The notes beneath the pieces are model-generated. The model was not told the DNA's origin. It was given only the letters and a program-made list of their open reading frames with translations, and did no database searches. From NCBI GenBank assembly GCA_964458415.1, contig CAYWIT010000002.1:62001-126000 (forward strand): a stretch of DNA of 64,000 nt. The letters run 5' to 3'. The position numbers and the translations under genes were made by a program. Shown one piece after another: positions 33,771 to 43,492 of the stretch. The stretch is from CAYWIT01 sp964458415 (GTDB taxonomy: Bacteria; Pseudomonadota; Alphaproteobacteria; Micavibrionales; UBA2020). Numbering within the stretch: the stretch's first letter is position 1; each line of letters starts with the position of its first letter.

Positions 33771-35194
33771 CCGGCATCGGACGAAAAAAAATACTGGTTG
33801 CCGATGATGATCCGTCGATTCGCACAGTCCTCTCGCAGGCGTTACGGCGGGAGGGGTATGATGTTTCTGCTGTAGATAGCGGCGCAGAACTGTTTCGTCT
33901 GGCTTCAGCAGGCGAAGGGGATCTGGTTATTACCGATGTGATGATGCCGGGAGAAAGCGGGCTTGATCTGCTGCCCAAGCTGCGCAAACGGCGCCCCGAT
34001 ATGAAGGTTATTGTCATGAGCGCACGCAATGCGCTGACAATGGCTGTAACAGCGTCCGAACGCGGGGCGCTGGATTTCCTGCCCAAACCGTTCGAGATCG
34101 TCGATGTACTGGCGCTTGTCGCGCGAGCACTGGAAGAAAAGCCTGCGCAGCCCATGCTGCAGGATAGTACGGATACCGCTAGGGTCCTCGACAAGACGCT
34201 GGTGGTCGGCCAATCCCGTGCCATGCAGGAGATCTATCTGACGATTGCGCGGCTGCGGAATGCGGACCTGACGGTACTGATTACGGGCGAGTCCGGAACA
34301 GGCAAAGAGCTGATTGCGCGTGCGCTGCATGGCTATAGCGGCCGCAAAGCGGCGCCGTTTGTGGCGCTGAACGTTGCCGCCATTCCAAGAGAGTTGATTG
34401 AAAGCGAGCTTTTTGGACATGAAAAGGGGGCCTTTACCGGCGCCACGCAACGTAATACGGGGCGGTTTTCGCAGGCTGACGGGGGAACTCTGTTTCTGGA
34501 TGAAATCGGTGATATGCCTTATGAGGCCCAGACGCGCCTGCTGCGTGTATTGCAGGAAGGGGAGTTTATGCCTGTGGGGAGCCATCGCTCCGTCAAGGCC
34601 GATGTCAGGATTATTGCGGCAACAAACAAGGATTTGCGGCAAATGGTGCATGCCGGATCATTCCGCGAGGATTTATATTACCGTCTGAATGTGATCCAGC
34701 TGCACGTCCCGCCGCTGCGGGAGCGGCGAGAGGATATTCCCGGTCTTGTCCAGCATTTTATTGCCGGAACTCCCAAGGTGTTTGATCCTGCGGCGATGCA
34801 GGTTTTGCAGGAATATGCATGGCGTGGCAATATACGCGAACTTGAAAATTTTACGAAGCGGCTTTGCGCGCTTTGCCCGCAGGATATCGTGACACGCGAG
34901 GTGGCGCAGGCGTTTCTTGTCTCGGCGGAACCAGCGGAAGGCATGGCAATGGATGGTGCTCTTTCTGAAACTGTCGGGCGTTTGTTGGAAAATTATTTTC
35001 TGACGCATGACGGTGCGCTCCCGCCCGAGGGACTCTATGACCGGATTTTGCGTGAAATCGAACGCCCCTTGATTCTCCGGACACTGGCGGCGACCGGCGG
35101 AAACCAGATCCGGGCCGCGGAAGTGCTGGGCCTGAACCGCAACACGTTACGCAAAAAGATACGCGAACTGGAAATCGAGGTTAGAAGACAATGA
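33767..35194 (+). CDS. ntrC: Nitrogen regulation response regulator NtrC
   Basis: A ~475-residue sigma-54 activator. The receiver has phospho-acceptor Asp57 (VITDVMMPGES). The AAA+ domain has Walker A GESGTGKE, the sigma-54-contacting GAFTGA at residues 221-226 and GGTLFLDEIGDMP. A Fis-type HTH is at the end (AAEVLGLNRNTLRKKIRELEI). It activates nitrogen-scavenging genes under nitrogen limitation. The ATG at 33767 overlaps the ntrB stop by 4 bases. The open frame extends upstream, but that start would lie deep inside ntrB. Confidence 0.95.
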   Translation: MTGIGRKKILVADDDPSIRTVLSQALRREGYDVSAVDSGAELFRLASAGEGDLVITDVMMPGESGLDLLPKLRKRRPDMKVIVMSARNALTMAVTASERGALDFLPKPFEIVDVLALVARALEEKPAQPMLQDSTDTARVLDKTLVVGQSRAMQEIYLTIARLRNADLTVLITGESGTGKELIARALHGYSGRKAAPFVALNVAAIPRELIESELFGHEKGAFTGATQRNTGRFSQADGGTLFLDEIGDMPYEAQTRLLRVLQEGEFMPVGSHRSVKADVRIIAATNKDLRQMVHAGSFREDLYYRLNVIQLHVPPLRERREDIPGLVQHFIAGTPKVFDPAAMQVLQEYAWRGNIRELENFTKRLCALCPQDIVTREVAQAFLVSAEPAEGMAMDGALSETVGRLLENYFLTHDGALPPEGLYDRILREIERPLILRTLAATGGNQIRAAEVLGLNRNTLRKKIRELEIEVRRQ

Positions 35195-37383
35195 CCGTGT
35201 TTGAGGAATTTGGCTTTGCGCAGCGCATGTTGACGCGCCTGTCGCGCCTGTCGCTCTCCCGCTCTGTTGCGATCATGCTGGCAGGGGCGGCTGTTCTTTC
35301 CGGTGTCGCCACATATCTGACGATGACGCGGGAGTCTACGCAGATTAATACGCTGTACTGGCTGTTGAATCTGGATATGGTTCTGCTCCTTCTGCTCGGT
35401 ACCGTCGTGGCGCGACAGGTGGTGAGGTTGTGGGGGGAGCGCAGAAAGGGTGTGGCCGGATCGCGGCTGCATGTGCGACTGGTTTTTGTGTTTAGCGTTT
35501 TGGCTGCAGCGCCTGCGATCTTGATGGCGATTTTTTCCGCCATATTCATTTATTTTGGCATTCATGCCTGGTTTAACGAGCGTGTCAGTACGGCGGTGAA
35601 CGAGTCGATGGAAGTGGCGCAGGCCTATCTGAAGGAGCATCAGCAGGTCATGCGGGCCGATGTGCTGGCCATGGCCAGCGACCTGAACCGTGAGTCGTCA
35701 GAATTGATCGATAATACGGCTCTTTTCAGTCAGGTGATGCAGACGCAGTCCATGTTACGAAATCTGCCGGAAGCAATCGTTTTTCGTTCGGATGGCAAGG
35801 TGCTGGCACGTTCCCGCCTTTCTTTTTCGCTGGAGCTGGACCGTTTTTCGACAAGGGATATGGATCGCGCGCGTGGGGGGGATGTGGTTCTGATGACCGG
35901 AGGGGATCATGACCGTATCCGGGCGCTTGTCAGGCTGGAAGGATTTCTCGACGGGTATCTTTATGTCGGGCGTCTGGTGGATGCTTCCGTTCTGGCGCAT
36001 ATGCAGACAACGGAAAAGGCCGTGCGTGAATATACCACGCTCGAAGGGCGCCAGTCGCAGATACAGATTTCCATGACCTTGATGTTCATGGCGGTGGCTT
36101 TACTGCTCTTGCTGACCGCAATCTGGTTCGGGCTGTCCTTTGCCGAGCGGCTGGTCTCCCCGATCAGCGGCCTGATTGCAGCAGCGGAAAAAGTGAGGGC
36201 AGGAAACCTTTCCGCACGCGTGCGGGAGAGCGCTGGCGACGATGAGATCGGAATTCTGGAACGCGCCTTCAACAGGATGACGCGCCAGATCGAAAGCCAG
36301 CAGGACGAGCTGATCCGGGCCAATCGTATCATGGACGAGCGTCGCAGGTTTACCGAAGCGGTTTTGTCCGGAGCTTCCTCCGGCATTGTCGGGCTTGAGC
36401 AGGACGGGACGATTACGCTGGCCAATGCGCGGGCGGTCGAACTTTTGCTGGGAGAGGGCGTGGATGCGGAACTGGCAGGGCGGCAGTTGGCTGATTTTAT
36501 TCCGGATGTGCGCCAGATGATGGCTGTGGTTTTGTCCGAGGGGGAAAAGGCGCCGCCGTTGCAGACAGAGTATGCTGTCGGTGACGGTCCGCTGAAATCT
36601 ATCATGGTACGTATTACGGCGGAGCAGGACGGACTGCATGCCATTGCGACGATTGATGATGTTTCCATGCTTGTGTCTGCGCAGCGTAAGGCAGCCTGGG
36701 CGGATGTGGCGCGGCGAATCGCGCATGAAATCAAGAATCCGCTGACGCCGATCCAGCTGTCTGCCGAGCGGTTGAAACGCCGTTATCTGCCGCAAATTCA
36801 GGATGATCCCGAGACGTTCGAGAAATGCACGGAAACGATTATTCGTCAGGTCAATGAAATCGGGCATATGGTCACCGAATTTTCGGCTTATGCGCGGATG
36901 CCAATGCCGGTGAAAAGGGTCGAGAACGTGGTCGAGGTCTGTCAGGATGCTCTTGTCCTGCAACGGCAGGCGCATGTTGATATCGGCTTTGGTTTTATTT
37001 CGGCGGCGCCGGATATTCGCGCGAATATCGATCGTTCGCAACTGACGCAGGTCATCACGAATCTTCTGCAAAACGCGATTGATTCCATTCATGAACGGCA
37101 GCTGCAGAAACCCGGCGAAGGGCGCGTTAAAATCGTGATTGGCAAAAAAGGGGATAACATTTCTATTTCTGTAGAAGACAATGGTCTCGGTTTGCCAGAA
37201 AAATCAAAGGCTCAGTTGTTCGAGCCCTATGTCACCACCAAGAAAAAAGGATCTGGTCTGGGGCTTGCTATTGTCCGAAAAATTATGGAAGATCATGACG
37301 GGAGCATTATTCTGGAGGATAACGCCAGCGCAGATACGGGAACGGGCGCAAAAGCAGTTATAGTTTTTCCGGAGAACATCTGA
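35191..37383 (+). CDS. ntrY: Nitrogen/redox sensor histidine kinase NtrY
   Basis: A 730-residue membrane kinase. It has about three membrane segments near the N-terminus (residues 25-110) and one at about 295-320 flanking a periplasmic region, then HAMP (LVSPISGLIAAAEKV), PAS, the phosphoacceptor His512 in RRIAHEIKNPLTP, and an ATPase domain with VITNLLQNAID and KKGSGLGLAIV. It partners NtrX and affects nitrogen and respiratory or envelope control in alphaproteobacteria. Its start overlaps the ntrC stop in ATGA. Confidence 0.94.
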   Translation: MTVFEEFGFAQRMLTRLSRLSLSRSVAIMLAGAAVLSGVATYLTMTRESTQINTLYWLLNLDMVLLLLLGTVVARQVVRLWGERRKGVAGSRLHVRLVFVFSVLAAAPAILMAIFSAIFIYFGIHAWFNERVSTAVNESMEVAQAYLKEHQQVMRADVLAMASDLNRESSELIDNTALFSQVMQTQSMLRNLPEAIVFRSDGKVLARSRLSFSLELDRFSTRDMDRARGGDVVLMTGGDHDRIRALVRLEGFLDGYLYVGRLVDASVLAHMQTTEKAVREYTTLEGRQSQIQISMTLMFMAVALLLLLTAIWFGLSFAERLVSPISGLIAAAEKVRAGNLSARVRESAGDDEIGILERAFNRMTRQIESQQDELIRANRIMDERRRFTEAVLSGASSGIVGLEQDGTITLANARAVELLLGEGVDAELAGRQLADFIPDVRQMMAVVLSEGEKAPPLQTEYAVGDGPLKSIMVRITAEQDGLHAIATIDDVSMLVSAQRKAAWADVARRIAHEIKNPLTPIQLSAERLKRRYLPQIQDDPETFEKCTETIIRQVNEIGHMVTEFSAYARMPMPVKRVENVVEVCQDALVLQRQAHVDIGFGFISAAPDIRANIDRSQLTQVITNLLQNAIDSIHERQLQKPGEGRVKIVIGKKGDNISISVEDNGLGLPEKSKAQLFEPYVTTKKKGSGLGLAIVRKIMEDHDGSIILEDNASADTGTGAKAVIVFPENI

Positions 37384-37395
37384 TAAAAAAAGAAC

Positions 37396-38802
37396 ATGAC
37401 AGCAGACATTCTTATTATTGACGATCAGGACGATATTCGCATGCTGATTCAGGGGATCCTGAATGACGAAGGCTATGCCACGCGCGAGGCGGCGGATTCG
37501 GCTACGGCATTTCAGCGGATCGCCGAAAAAGTGCCGGATGTGCTGATTTTGGACATCTGGCTTGAAAACAGCGAAATGGACGGAATGGAAATTCTTCGCA
37601 ACGTCACGAAGAGCCATCCGTTTTTACCGGTTATCATGATCAGCGGACATGGGAATATTGAAACGGCGGTTTCGGCAATCCAGTTGGGGGCCTATGATTT
37701 TATCGAGAAACCGTTCAAGTCGGATCGGCTGCTGGTTCTTGCCAGACGCGCTCTGGAAGCCGCCCAGCTGAAAAAAGAAAATCAGGAGTTGCGTGTCAAG
37801 GCACAGGGCAGTACAGCGGAATTACAGGGCGTGTCACAAGCCATTCATCTGGTGCGCCAGAATATCGAACGTGTGGCGGGAACCAACAGCCGCGTGATGA
37901 TCACAGGTCAGCCCGGCACGGGCAAGGATGTCGCGGCGCGGATGCTGCACAAGATGTCGAAACGCGCGGCCAGCAACTATGTTGTGCTGAATTGTGCGAT
38001 CATGTCGCCGGACAGGCTCGAAATAGAGTTGTTTGGAACAGAAGGCGGAGTGCAGGGCCAGCGGCACGGCCTTCTCGAGGAAGCGAGCGGCGGTACGCTG
38101 TTTCTGGACGAAGTCGCAGATATGCCGATGGAAACGCAGGCCCGTATCGTGCGCGTCCTGCAGGATCAGCACTTTACCCGCATCGGGGGTACGGAAAGGA
38201 TTGAATTCGATATTCGTATCATTGCTTCCACCAATCAGGATCTGCAGGCGCTGATGGACAACGGGCGGTTTCGGCAGGATCTTTATTATCGTCTGAACGT
38301 CGTGCCGATCGAGATGCCGACTCTGCGGGAACGTATTGAGGATATTCCGGTTCTGGCCGAACACTTCATGAAGCAGGTCGCTGAATCCGCAAAAGTCCCG
38401 CATCGCGTCTTTGCGGAAGATGCCATGGCGTTGATGCAGTCTTATGACTGGCCCGGTAACGTGCGCCAGCTCAGAAATGTCATTGAATGGCTGTTGATTA
38501 TGGCGCCGGGGACAGGACAGGAGCCGATTTTCGCCGAGGCGCTGCCGCCGGATCTGAAAAAGCAGGCCATCGAGATGATCCGCGGACGAGACGGTGTCGA
38601 GTTCATGTCAAAACCTTTGCGCGAGGCGCGCGAGATTTTCGAGAGGGAGTATCTTTTGTCGCAGGTCAACCGCTTTGGCGGGAATATCTCCCGTACGGCA
38701 GGCTTTATCGGCATGGAGCGTTCTGCCTTGCATCGCAAGCTTAAATCACTGGGTGTTCAGACTAACGAAAAAGAGCGTGTCGAGGATAAAGAGGCGGGCT
38801 AA
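37396..38802 (+). CDS. ntrX: Response regulator NtrX
   Basis: A 468-residue NtrC-like regulator: receiver with Asp53 (LILDIWLENSEMDG), AAA+ domain (GQPGTGKDVAARML, GGTLFLDEVADMP) and a C-terminal Fis-type HTH (AGFIGMERSALHRKLKSLGV). The GAFTGA loop that contacts sigma-54 is absent: the matching region reads GTEGGVQGQRHGLLEEA. This fits other alphaproteobacterial NtrX proteins, which work without sigma-54 contact. It lies 12 bases after ntrY. Confidence 0.94.
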   Translation: MTADILIIDDQDDIRMLIQGILNDEGYATREAADSATAFQRIAEKVPDVLILDIWLENSEMDGMEILRNVTKSHPFLPVIMISGHGNIETAVSAIQLGAYDFIEKPFKSDRLLVLARRALEAAQLKKENQELRVKAQGSTAELQGVSQAIHLVRQNIERVAGTNSRVMITGQPGTGKDVAARMLHKMSKRAASNYVVLNCAIMSPDRLEIELFGTEGGVQGQRHGLLEEASGGTLFLDEVADMPMETQARIVRVLQDQHFTRIGGTERIEFDIRIIASTNQDLQALMDNGRFRQDLYYRLNVVPIEMPTLRERIEDIPVLAEHFMKQVAESAKVPHRVFAEDAMALMQSYDWPGNVRQLRNVIEWLLIMAPGTGQEPIFAEALPPDLKKQAIEMIRGRDGVEFMSKPLREAREIFEREYLLSQVNRFGGNISRTAGFIGMERSALHRKLKSLGVQTNEKERVEDKEAG

Positions 38803-38814
38803 ACAGGCGGTAAA

Positions 38815-40191
38815 ATGAAAGTTGTAATTTGCGGCGCAGGGCAGGTGGGGACGGCAATTGCCGCCTATCTTTCCGAAGAGGGAAATAACGTCACGCTGAT
38901 TGACCAGAACCCTGAACTCATTGCCCGAGCAAACGAGACACTCAATGTCGCGGGTATTGTCGGGCATGCTTCGCATCCGGATGTGCTGGAACGTGCGGGA
39001 GCCGCGGATGCCGAGATGCTGATAGCGGCAACCTATTCGGACGAAATCAACATGGTGGCCTGTCAGGTTTCGGAAGCTTTGTTCAATGTGCCCATGAAAA
39101 TTGCCCGCATCAGGGATCAGAGCTATTTGAATCCTGTCTGGGCGAATCTGTTCAGCCGGGAGCAGATTCCGATCGATGTGGTCATTTCTCCGGAAATTGA
39201 AGTGGCGCGGGCGATTGCCAACCGGCTACGCGTGCCGGGCGCGTTCAATATTATTCCATTGGCAGATGGTCTGGCGCAGATGGTGAGCGTGATTTGCAGG
39301 CCGAACTGTCCGTTGGTCAATACGCCGTTCAAGCATTTGACGCCGATGTTTCCGGATCTTGTCATCGAGATCGTCGCTGTGGTGCGCGGAAACCAGAATA
39401 TCATTCCGGATAGCGAAAGTGAAATGCACGCCGGAGACGAGGTTTATTTCCTGACATCTACGGAACATCTGCACCGCGCTATGGCGGCCTTCGGCTATGA
39501 CGATTCACAAACGCGCCGCGTCCTGATTGTCGGCGCGGGCAAGATCGGCACAAGGCTGGCCGAGGATATTCAGGCGAATATGAAGGGGATCAGCGTTCGC
39601 CTGATCGAGGCGGATATTGACAAGGCGCAACAGGCTTCCGAGTTGCTGAGCGGTGTGACGGTTGTCCATGGGGACGCCTTGAACAAGGAGATTCTCGAGG
39701 AAGCGAATGTCGGTATATCCGAAGCGGTCGTAACCGTGATGAACCATGATGAAAGCAATATTCTGGTTTCAATGCTGGCGAAGCAGCACGGCTGCGAGCG
39801 CGCGATCACGCTGATCAATAACCAGTCCTTTACGCCGCTGGTGGCGAATCTGGGTCTGGATGCCATCGTCAACCCGCGGGCGATCACCGTTTCTACTATT
39901 TTGCAGCACGTCCGGCGCGGACGGATCAAGGCGGCGCATTCATTGCGGGACGGTTTTGCCGAACTGCTGGAGGTCGAGGCACTGGACACTTCCGCCATCG
40001 TCAATACCCCGATCCGCGAGATCAAGCGTCCCAAGGACATGATTTTCGGGCTGATCGTGCGCGGGGACAGTATCATGGTGCCGCGACCGGATACGATTAT
40101 CAAGCCGGACGACAGGGTTATTGTCGTCGCCGCGCATGGGCAGGTGCGCAAAGTAGAGCAAATGTTCGCCGTCAGGCCGGAATATTTCTAG
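38815..40191 (+). CDS. trkA: Trk potassium uptake regulatory protein TrkA
   Basis: A 458-residue cytoplasmic protein made of two RCK units. Each has a Rossmann NAD-binding half (ICGAGQVGTAIAAYL at the start, LIVGAGKIGTRLAEDI at about residue 238) followed by an RCK-C ligand-binding half. It gates a TrkH/TrkG potassium channel, which is not encoded here. Its position 12 bases after ntrX is conserved in alphaproteobacteria. Confidence 0.94.
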   Translation: MKVVICGAGQVGTAIAAYLSEEGNNVTLIDQNPELIARANETLNVAGIVGHASHPDVLERAGAADAEMLIAATYSDEINMVACQVSEALFNVPMKIARIRDQSYLNPVWANLFSREQIPIDVVISPEIEVARAIANRLRVPGAFNIIPLADGLAQMVSVICRPNCPLVNTPFKHLTPMFPDLVIEIVAVVRGNQNIIPDSESEMHAGDEVYFLTSTEHLHRAMAAFGYDDSQTRRVLIVGAGKIGTRLAEDIQANMKGISVRLIEADIDKAQQASELLSGVTVVHGDALNKEILEEANVGISEAVVTVMNHDESNILVSMLAKQHGCERAITLINNQSFTPLVANLGLDAIVNPRAITVSTILQHVRRGRIKAAHSLRDGFAELLEVEALDTSAIVNTPIREIKRPKDMIFGLIVRGDSIMVPRPDTIIKPDDRVIVVAAHGQVRKVEQMFAVRPEYF

Positions 40192-40208
40192 GAAGGTCAG
40201 GGGCAGTC

Positions 40209-41093
40209 ATGCCGCGTATCGTTTACGTTAATGGTCGATATTTGCCGCATCAGGATGCCGCCGTGCATATCGAGGATCGCGGACTGCAATTTGCCGACAG
40301 CGTCTATGAAGTTATCGCCTTAATGGACGGCTGTCTAGCGGATGAGACCGGGCATCTGGATCGCCTGCAGAGGTCGTTGCAGGAGCTGAAAATGCGGATG
40401 CCGGTATCAAGGCGGGGGCTGCAGCTGAAATTGCGCGAGCTGGTGCGCCTGAACCGGATTCAAAATGGAATGATTTATATCCAGATCACGCGCGGTGTTG
40501 CCGCCCGGGATTTTAAGGTCCCGCAAGGGATTGCGCCCGGCCTGATCATGATGATCCGTCCGGTAAGCTATGATATCGCAGCCCGTAAAGCCGCAGGGAA
40601 AAAGGCGATAACCGTGCCGGACATCCGCTGGAAACGGCGGGACATCAAAACGACGGCAATGGTGGCGCAAGTTCTGGCCAAGCAGGCGGCGATCGAAAAA
40701 GGCGCGGATGAGGCCTGGATGGTGGATGAAGAGGGGCTGGTGACAGAGGCTTCGTCCAGTAACGCATGGATCGTGGACAAGAAGGGGAATCTGCTGACCC
40801 GCCCGACAAAAAATAACGCCATTTTGAAAGGCGTAACGCGGAGTGCCCTGCAGGCGCTGTGTCTAAAGACAGGGATTCGGATCATAGAACGGGCGTTTAC
40901 CGTGGTCGAGGCAAGGAATGCGGCAGAGGCGTTTACTTCGGCGGCGACCGCCCTGATCGTCCCTATTGTCGAAATTGACGGCAAGAGGATCGGGAATGGA
41001 AAAATCGGCCCTGTGACTTCCGCCGTTTATGACCTATATATGGACTATGCGCGGAGCAGTCTCCGCAAACAGCAACACTGGAACCCAAAATGA
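40209..41093 (+). CDS. dat: D-amino acid aminotransferase
   Basis: A 294-residue fold-type IV PLP aminotransferase. DRGLQFADSVYEV is the family start motif, the PLP lysine lies in RRDIKTTAMVAQVL, and TEASSSNAWIVD and the LKGVTRSAL segment bind the cofactor phosphate. It interconverts D-alanine and D-glutamate with 2-oxo acids for peptidoglycan precursors. A branched-chain or aminodeoxychorismate-lyase-like role is possible, but the position between trkA and hfq is typical of Dat. The next gene overlaps its stop by 4 bases (ATGA). Confidence 0.88.
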   Translation: MPRIVYVNGRYLPHQDAAVHIEDRGLQFADSVYEVIALMDGCLADETGHLDRLQRSLQELKMRMPVSRRGLQLKLRELVRLNRIQNGMIYIQITRGVAARDFKVPQGIAPGLIMMIRPVSYDIAARKAAGKKAITVPDIRWKRRDIKTTAMVAQVLAKQAAIEKGADEAWMVDEEGLVTEASSSNAWIVDKKGNLLTRPTKNNAILKGVTRSALQALCLKTGIRIIERAFTVVEARNAAEAFTSAATALIVPIVEIDGKRIGNGKIGPVTSAVYDLYMDYARSSLRKQQHWNPK

Positions 41094-41752
41094 CGGATTT
41101 GCCAAAACCGCGCGCGGTGATTTTTGACTGGGATGATACGCTGGTTGATAACTGGGATACGGCGGTTAAATCCCTGAATGCCGCGCTTGTGGCGATGGGT
41201 ATGGAGCCCTGGTCGGAGGAGGAGGCGCGTCGCCGTTCAGGCCCCTCTGCGCGGGATCTCTTTACCGCATTGTTCGGTGACAGATGGCAGGAGGCAGACA
41301 AGGTCTTTTATGACACTTTCACGCAGCTGGTCATGACCAATCTGCATATCCATGAAAACGCCGAGGATATTTTGAAGCTTCTGACAGATCACGATATCTA
41401 TCTGGCGGTGGTAAGTAACAAGCGGGGGCCGTTGCTGCGCAAGGAAGTGGGTTACGCCTGTTTTACCCAGTATTTTAACAGCGTCGTCGGTGCAGGCGAT
41501 GCGGAATCAGACAAGCCGCATGCGGCGCCCGTGTTGCTGGCTTTGCGGGATAGCGGGATTGAACCGGGGCCGGATGTCTGGTTTATCGGTGACAGTCATA
41601 CGGATATGCAATGCGCGCTGAACGCTGGCTGCACGCCGGTCTTGATCGAAACAAAACCGCCGCCGGAGGATTTGCTGGCGCAGAATCCGCCATCACGCCG
41701 ATTCAGTAAACATAAGGATTTTATGGAATATATAAATCGCTATTTCCCCTAA
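41090..41752 (+). CDS. HAD-superfamily phosphatase, phosphoglycolate phosphatase-like
   Basis: A 220-residue HAD hydrolase with motif I FDWDDTLVDN (nucleophile and acid aspartates), motif II VVSNKRGP, and motifs III/IV in KPHAAPVL and WFIGDSHTDMQCA. The small helical cap between motifs I and II is of the Gph type. The substrate is not known; small phosphate esters are likely. It is translationally coupled to dat by an ATGA overlap. Confidence 0.88.
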   Translation: MTDLPKPRAVIFDWDDTLVDNWDTAVKSLNAALVAMGMEPWSEEEARRRSGPSARDLFTALFGDRWQEADKVFYDTFTQLVMTNLHIHENAEDILKLLTDHDIYLAVVSNKRGPLLRKEVGYACFTQYFNSVVGAGDAESDKPHAAPVLLALRDSGIEPGPDVWFIGDSHTDMQCALNAGCTPVLIETKPPPEDLLAQNPPSRRFSKHKDFMEYINRYFP

Positions 41753-41841
41753 GGATTATTCATTTTCCTTGTATGGGAAGGGGTTAGGCTTTATTAAAGA
41801 AAGATAGATAGTGAAGAGCCTATTTTTACCAAGAGGGTGCC

Positions 41842-42108
41842 ATGTCGGATAAAAGCCAGAACCTGCAGGACAAATTTTTAAATAAAATCCGCAAAGAAAA
41901 GATGTCCGTGACGGTTTTCCTTGTGAATGGCGTCAAACTTCAGGGGGTAATTACATGGTTCGACAACTTTTCCATGCTCTTGCGGCGTGACTCTCATTCA
42001 CAGCTGATATACAAACACGCGATTTCAACGATTATGCCGGCTTCTCCCGTGCGTCTGCAGGATGAAGAAGGGGGCGATATCGAAGCCGGGGACAATTCCG
42101 CGCATTAA
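41842..42108 (+). CDS. hfq: RNA chaperone Hfq
   Basis: An 88-residue Sm-like protein. It has the Sm1 segment VTVFLVNGVKLQGVITWFDN and the Sm2 motif YKHAISTIMP, both diagnostic of Hfq. The hexamer pairs small RNAs with mRNAs. AGAGGG lies close upstream of the ATG. The acidic C-terminal tail is short, as is common in alphaproteobacteria. The hflX gene follows after 28 bases, the usual partner order. Confidence 0.97.
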   Translation: MSDKSQNLQDKFLNKIRKEKMSVTVFLVNGVKLQGVITWFDNFSMLLRRDSHSQLIYKHAISTIMPASPVRLQDEEGGDIEAGDNSAH

Positions 42109-42136
42109 CAAAAGTGCCGCGCAGAGCGGTTGAATT

Positions 42137-43492
42137 ATGAACGAAAAAGTCATCGTATTACATTTGGAAATCCTGCGCTCCCGCGCGGGGGAAGATTTGC
42201 CGCGCCGACAACCGCGCAAGGTCGAGGCCGCCTTCGAGGAGGCCGTCGGGCTCGCCAGCGCTATTGAGCTGGAGGTTGTTCATAGCGAAGTGGTCCGCTT
42301 GCAAAAGGTGACACCCGCAACGCTGATGGGCTCCGGTGTTGTCGCGCGTCTCAAGGATGTTGTCGAGGAAACGGAAGCGGGTCTGGTTTTTGTCAACCAT
42401 GCCCTGACACCGATACAGCAGCGTAATCTGGAGAAAGCCTGGAATTGCAAGGTGATTGACCGCACCGGACTGATCTTGGAAATTTTCGGAGCCCGTGCCC
42501 GCACACGGGAGGGGCAGTTGCAGGTGGAGCTGGCGGCGCTCAGTTTCCAGCGTTCCCGCCTTGTGCGCTCGTGGACGCACCTCGAGCGTCAGCGTGGCGG
42601 TTTCGGTTTTATGGGGGGGCCGGGGGAAACACAAATCGAGATTGACCGGCGCCTGATTGACGAGCGGATCCGCCGATTGAAGGAGGATCTGGAAAGCGTG
42701 CGGTTAAATCGCCGTCTGCAGCGTGAATCCCGCAAGAAAGAACCTTATCCCATTGTTGCTATTGTCGGCTATACCAACGCCGGGAAGTCCACGCTTTTTA
42801 ACAAGCTGACGGGCGCTGGCGTTTTTGCGAAGGATTTGCTTTTCGCGACGCTGGACACGACGATGCGCGGGATCGAGCTGCCCTCTGGGCAAAAGGCGAT
42901 ATTGTCGGACACGGTCGGGTTTATTTCCGATCTGCCGACCCATCTGGTCGCGGCTTTTCGCGGGACGCTGGAAGAGGTGCTGGAAGCCGCAGTTATTCTG
43001 CATGTGCGGGATATTTCGCAGGAGAATACCGAGGCAGAGAAAGAAGATGTACATGGCATCCTGCAGGATCTCGGGATTGATCCAGTGCGGGATCCGCGCC
43101 TGATCGAGGTGCAAAACAAAATCGACAACCTTCCGGCCCGCGAGCGCGCGGCGCTGATGAACAGGACCAAACGGCAGGAGCGTGTTGTGGCCGTATCGGC
43201 GTTGTCCGGTGAGGGGCTGCAGGACCTGCTGGAGCGGATTGATCATCTTCTGGGGCAGGGGCGTAAAACCGTCTTTGCCGATATCCCGATTTCGGATGGC
43301 AAGGCGCTTTCCTGGCTTTACCGGCGTGGTCAGGTCGTGGCGCGGAAAGATGATGATGACTTCGCGCATTTGAAAGTGGAAATGGAGCCCGTCAATTGCG
43401 ACCGCTTCAAGGCGCAGTTCGATTATTTGCTGATGGAAAAGCAGGCAAAGGAAAAGCGCCCGCGGAAGAAAGCCGGAAAGAAGCAGGAATGA
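42137..43492 (+). CDS. hflX: Ribosome-associated GTPase HflX
   Basis: A 451-residue GTPase. It has the HflX N-terminal domain with the glycine-rich GGFGFMGGPGETQIEIDRR, a G domain with GYTNAGKSTLF (G1), DTVGFISDLP (G3) and NKID (G4), and a basic C-terminal tail. It binds the 50S subunit and splits stalled ribosomes. The inositol-phosphatase-like gene overlaps its stop by 4 bases. Confidence 0.96.
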   Translation: MNEKVIVLHLEILRSRAGEDLPRRQPRKVEAAFEEAVGLASAIELEVVHSEVVRLQKVTPATLMGSGVVARLKDVVEETEAGLVFVNHALTPIQQRNLEKAWNCKVIDRTGLILEIFGARARTREGQLQVELAALSFQRSRLVRSWTHLERQRGGFGFMGGPGETQIEIDRRLIDERIRRLKEDLESVRLNRRLQRESRKKEPYPIVAIVGYTNAGKSTLFNKLTGAGVFAKDLLFATLDTTMRGIELPSGQKAILSDTVGFISDLPTHLVAAFRGTLEEVLEAAVILHVRDISQENTEAEKEDVHGILQDLGIDPVRDPRLIEVQNKIDNLPARERAALMNRTKRQERVVAVSALSGEGLQDLLERIDHLLGQGRKTVFADIPISDGKALSWLYRRGQVVARKDDDDFAHLKVEMEPVNCDRFKAQFDYLLMEKQAKEKRPRKKAGKKQE

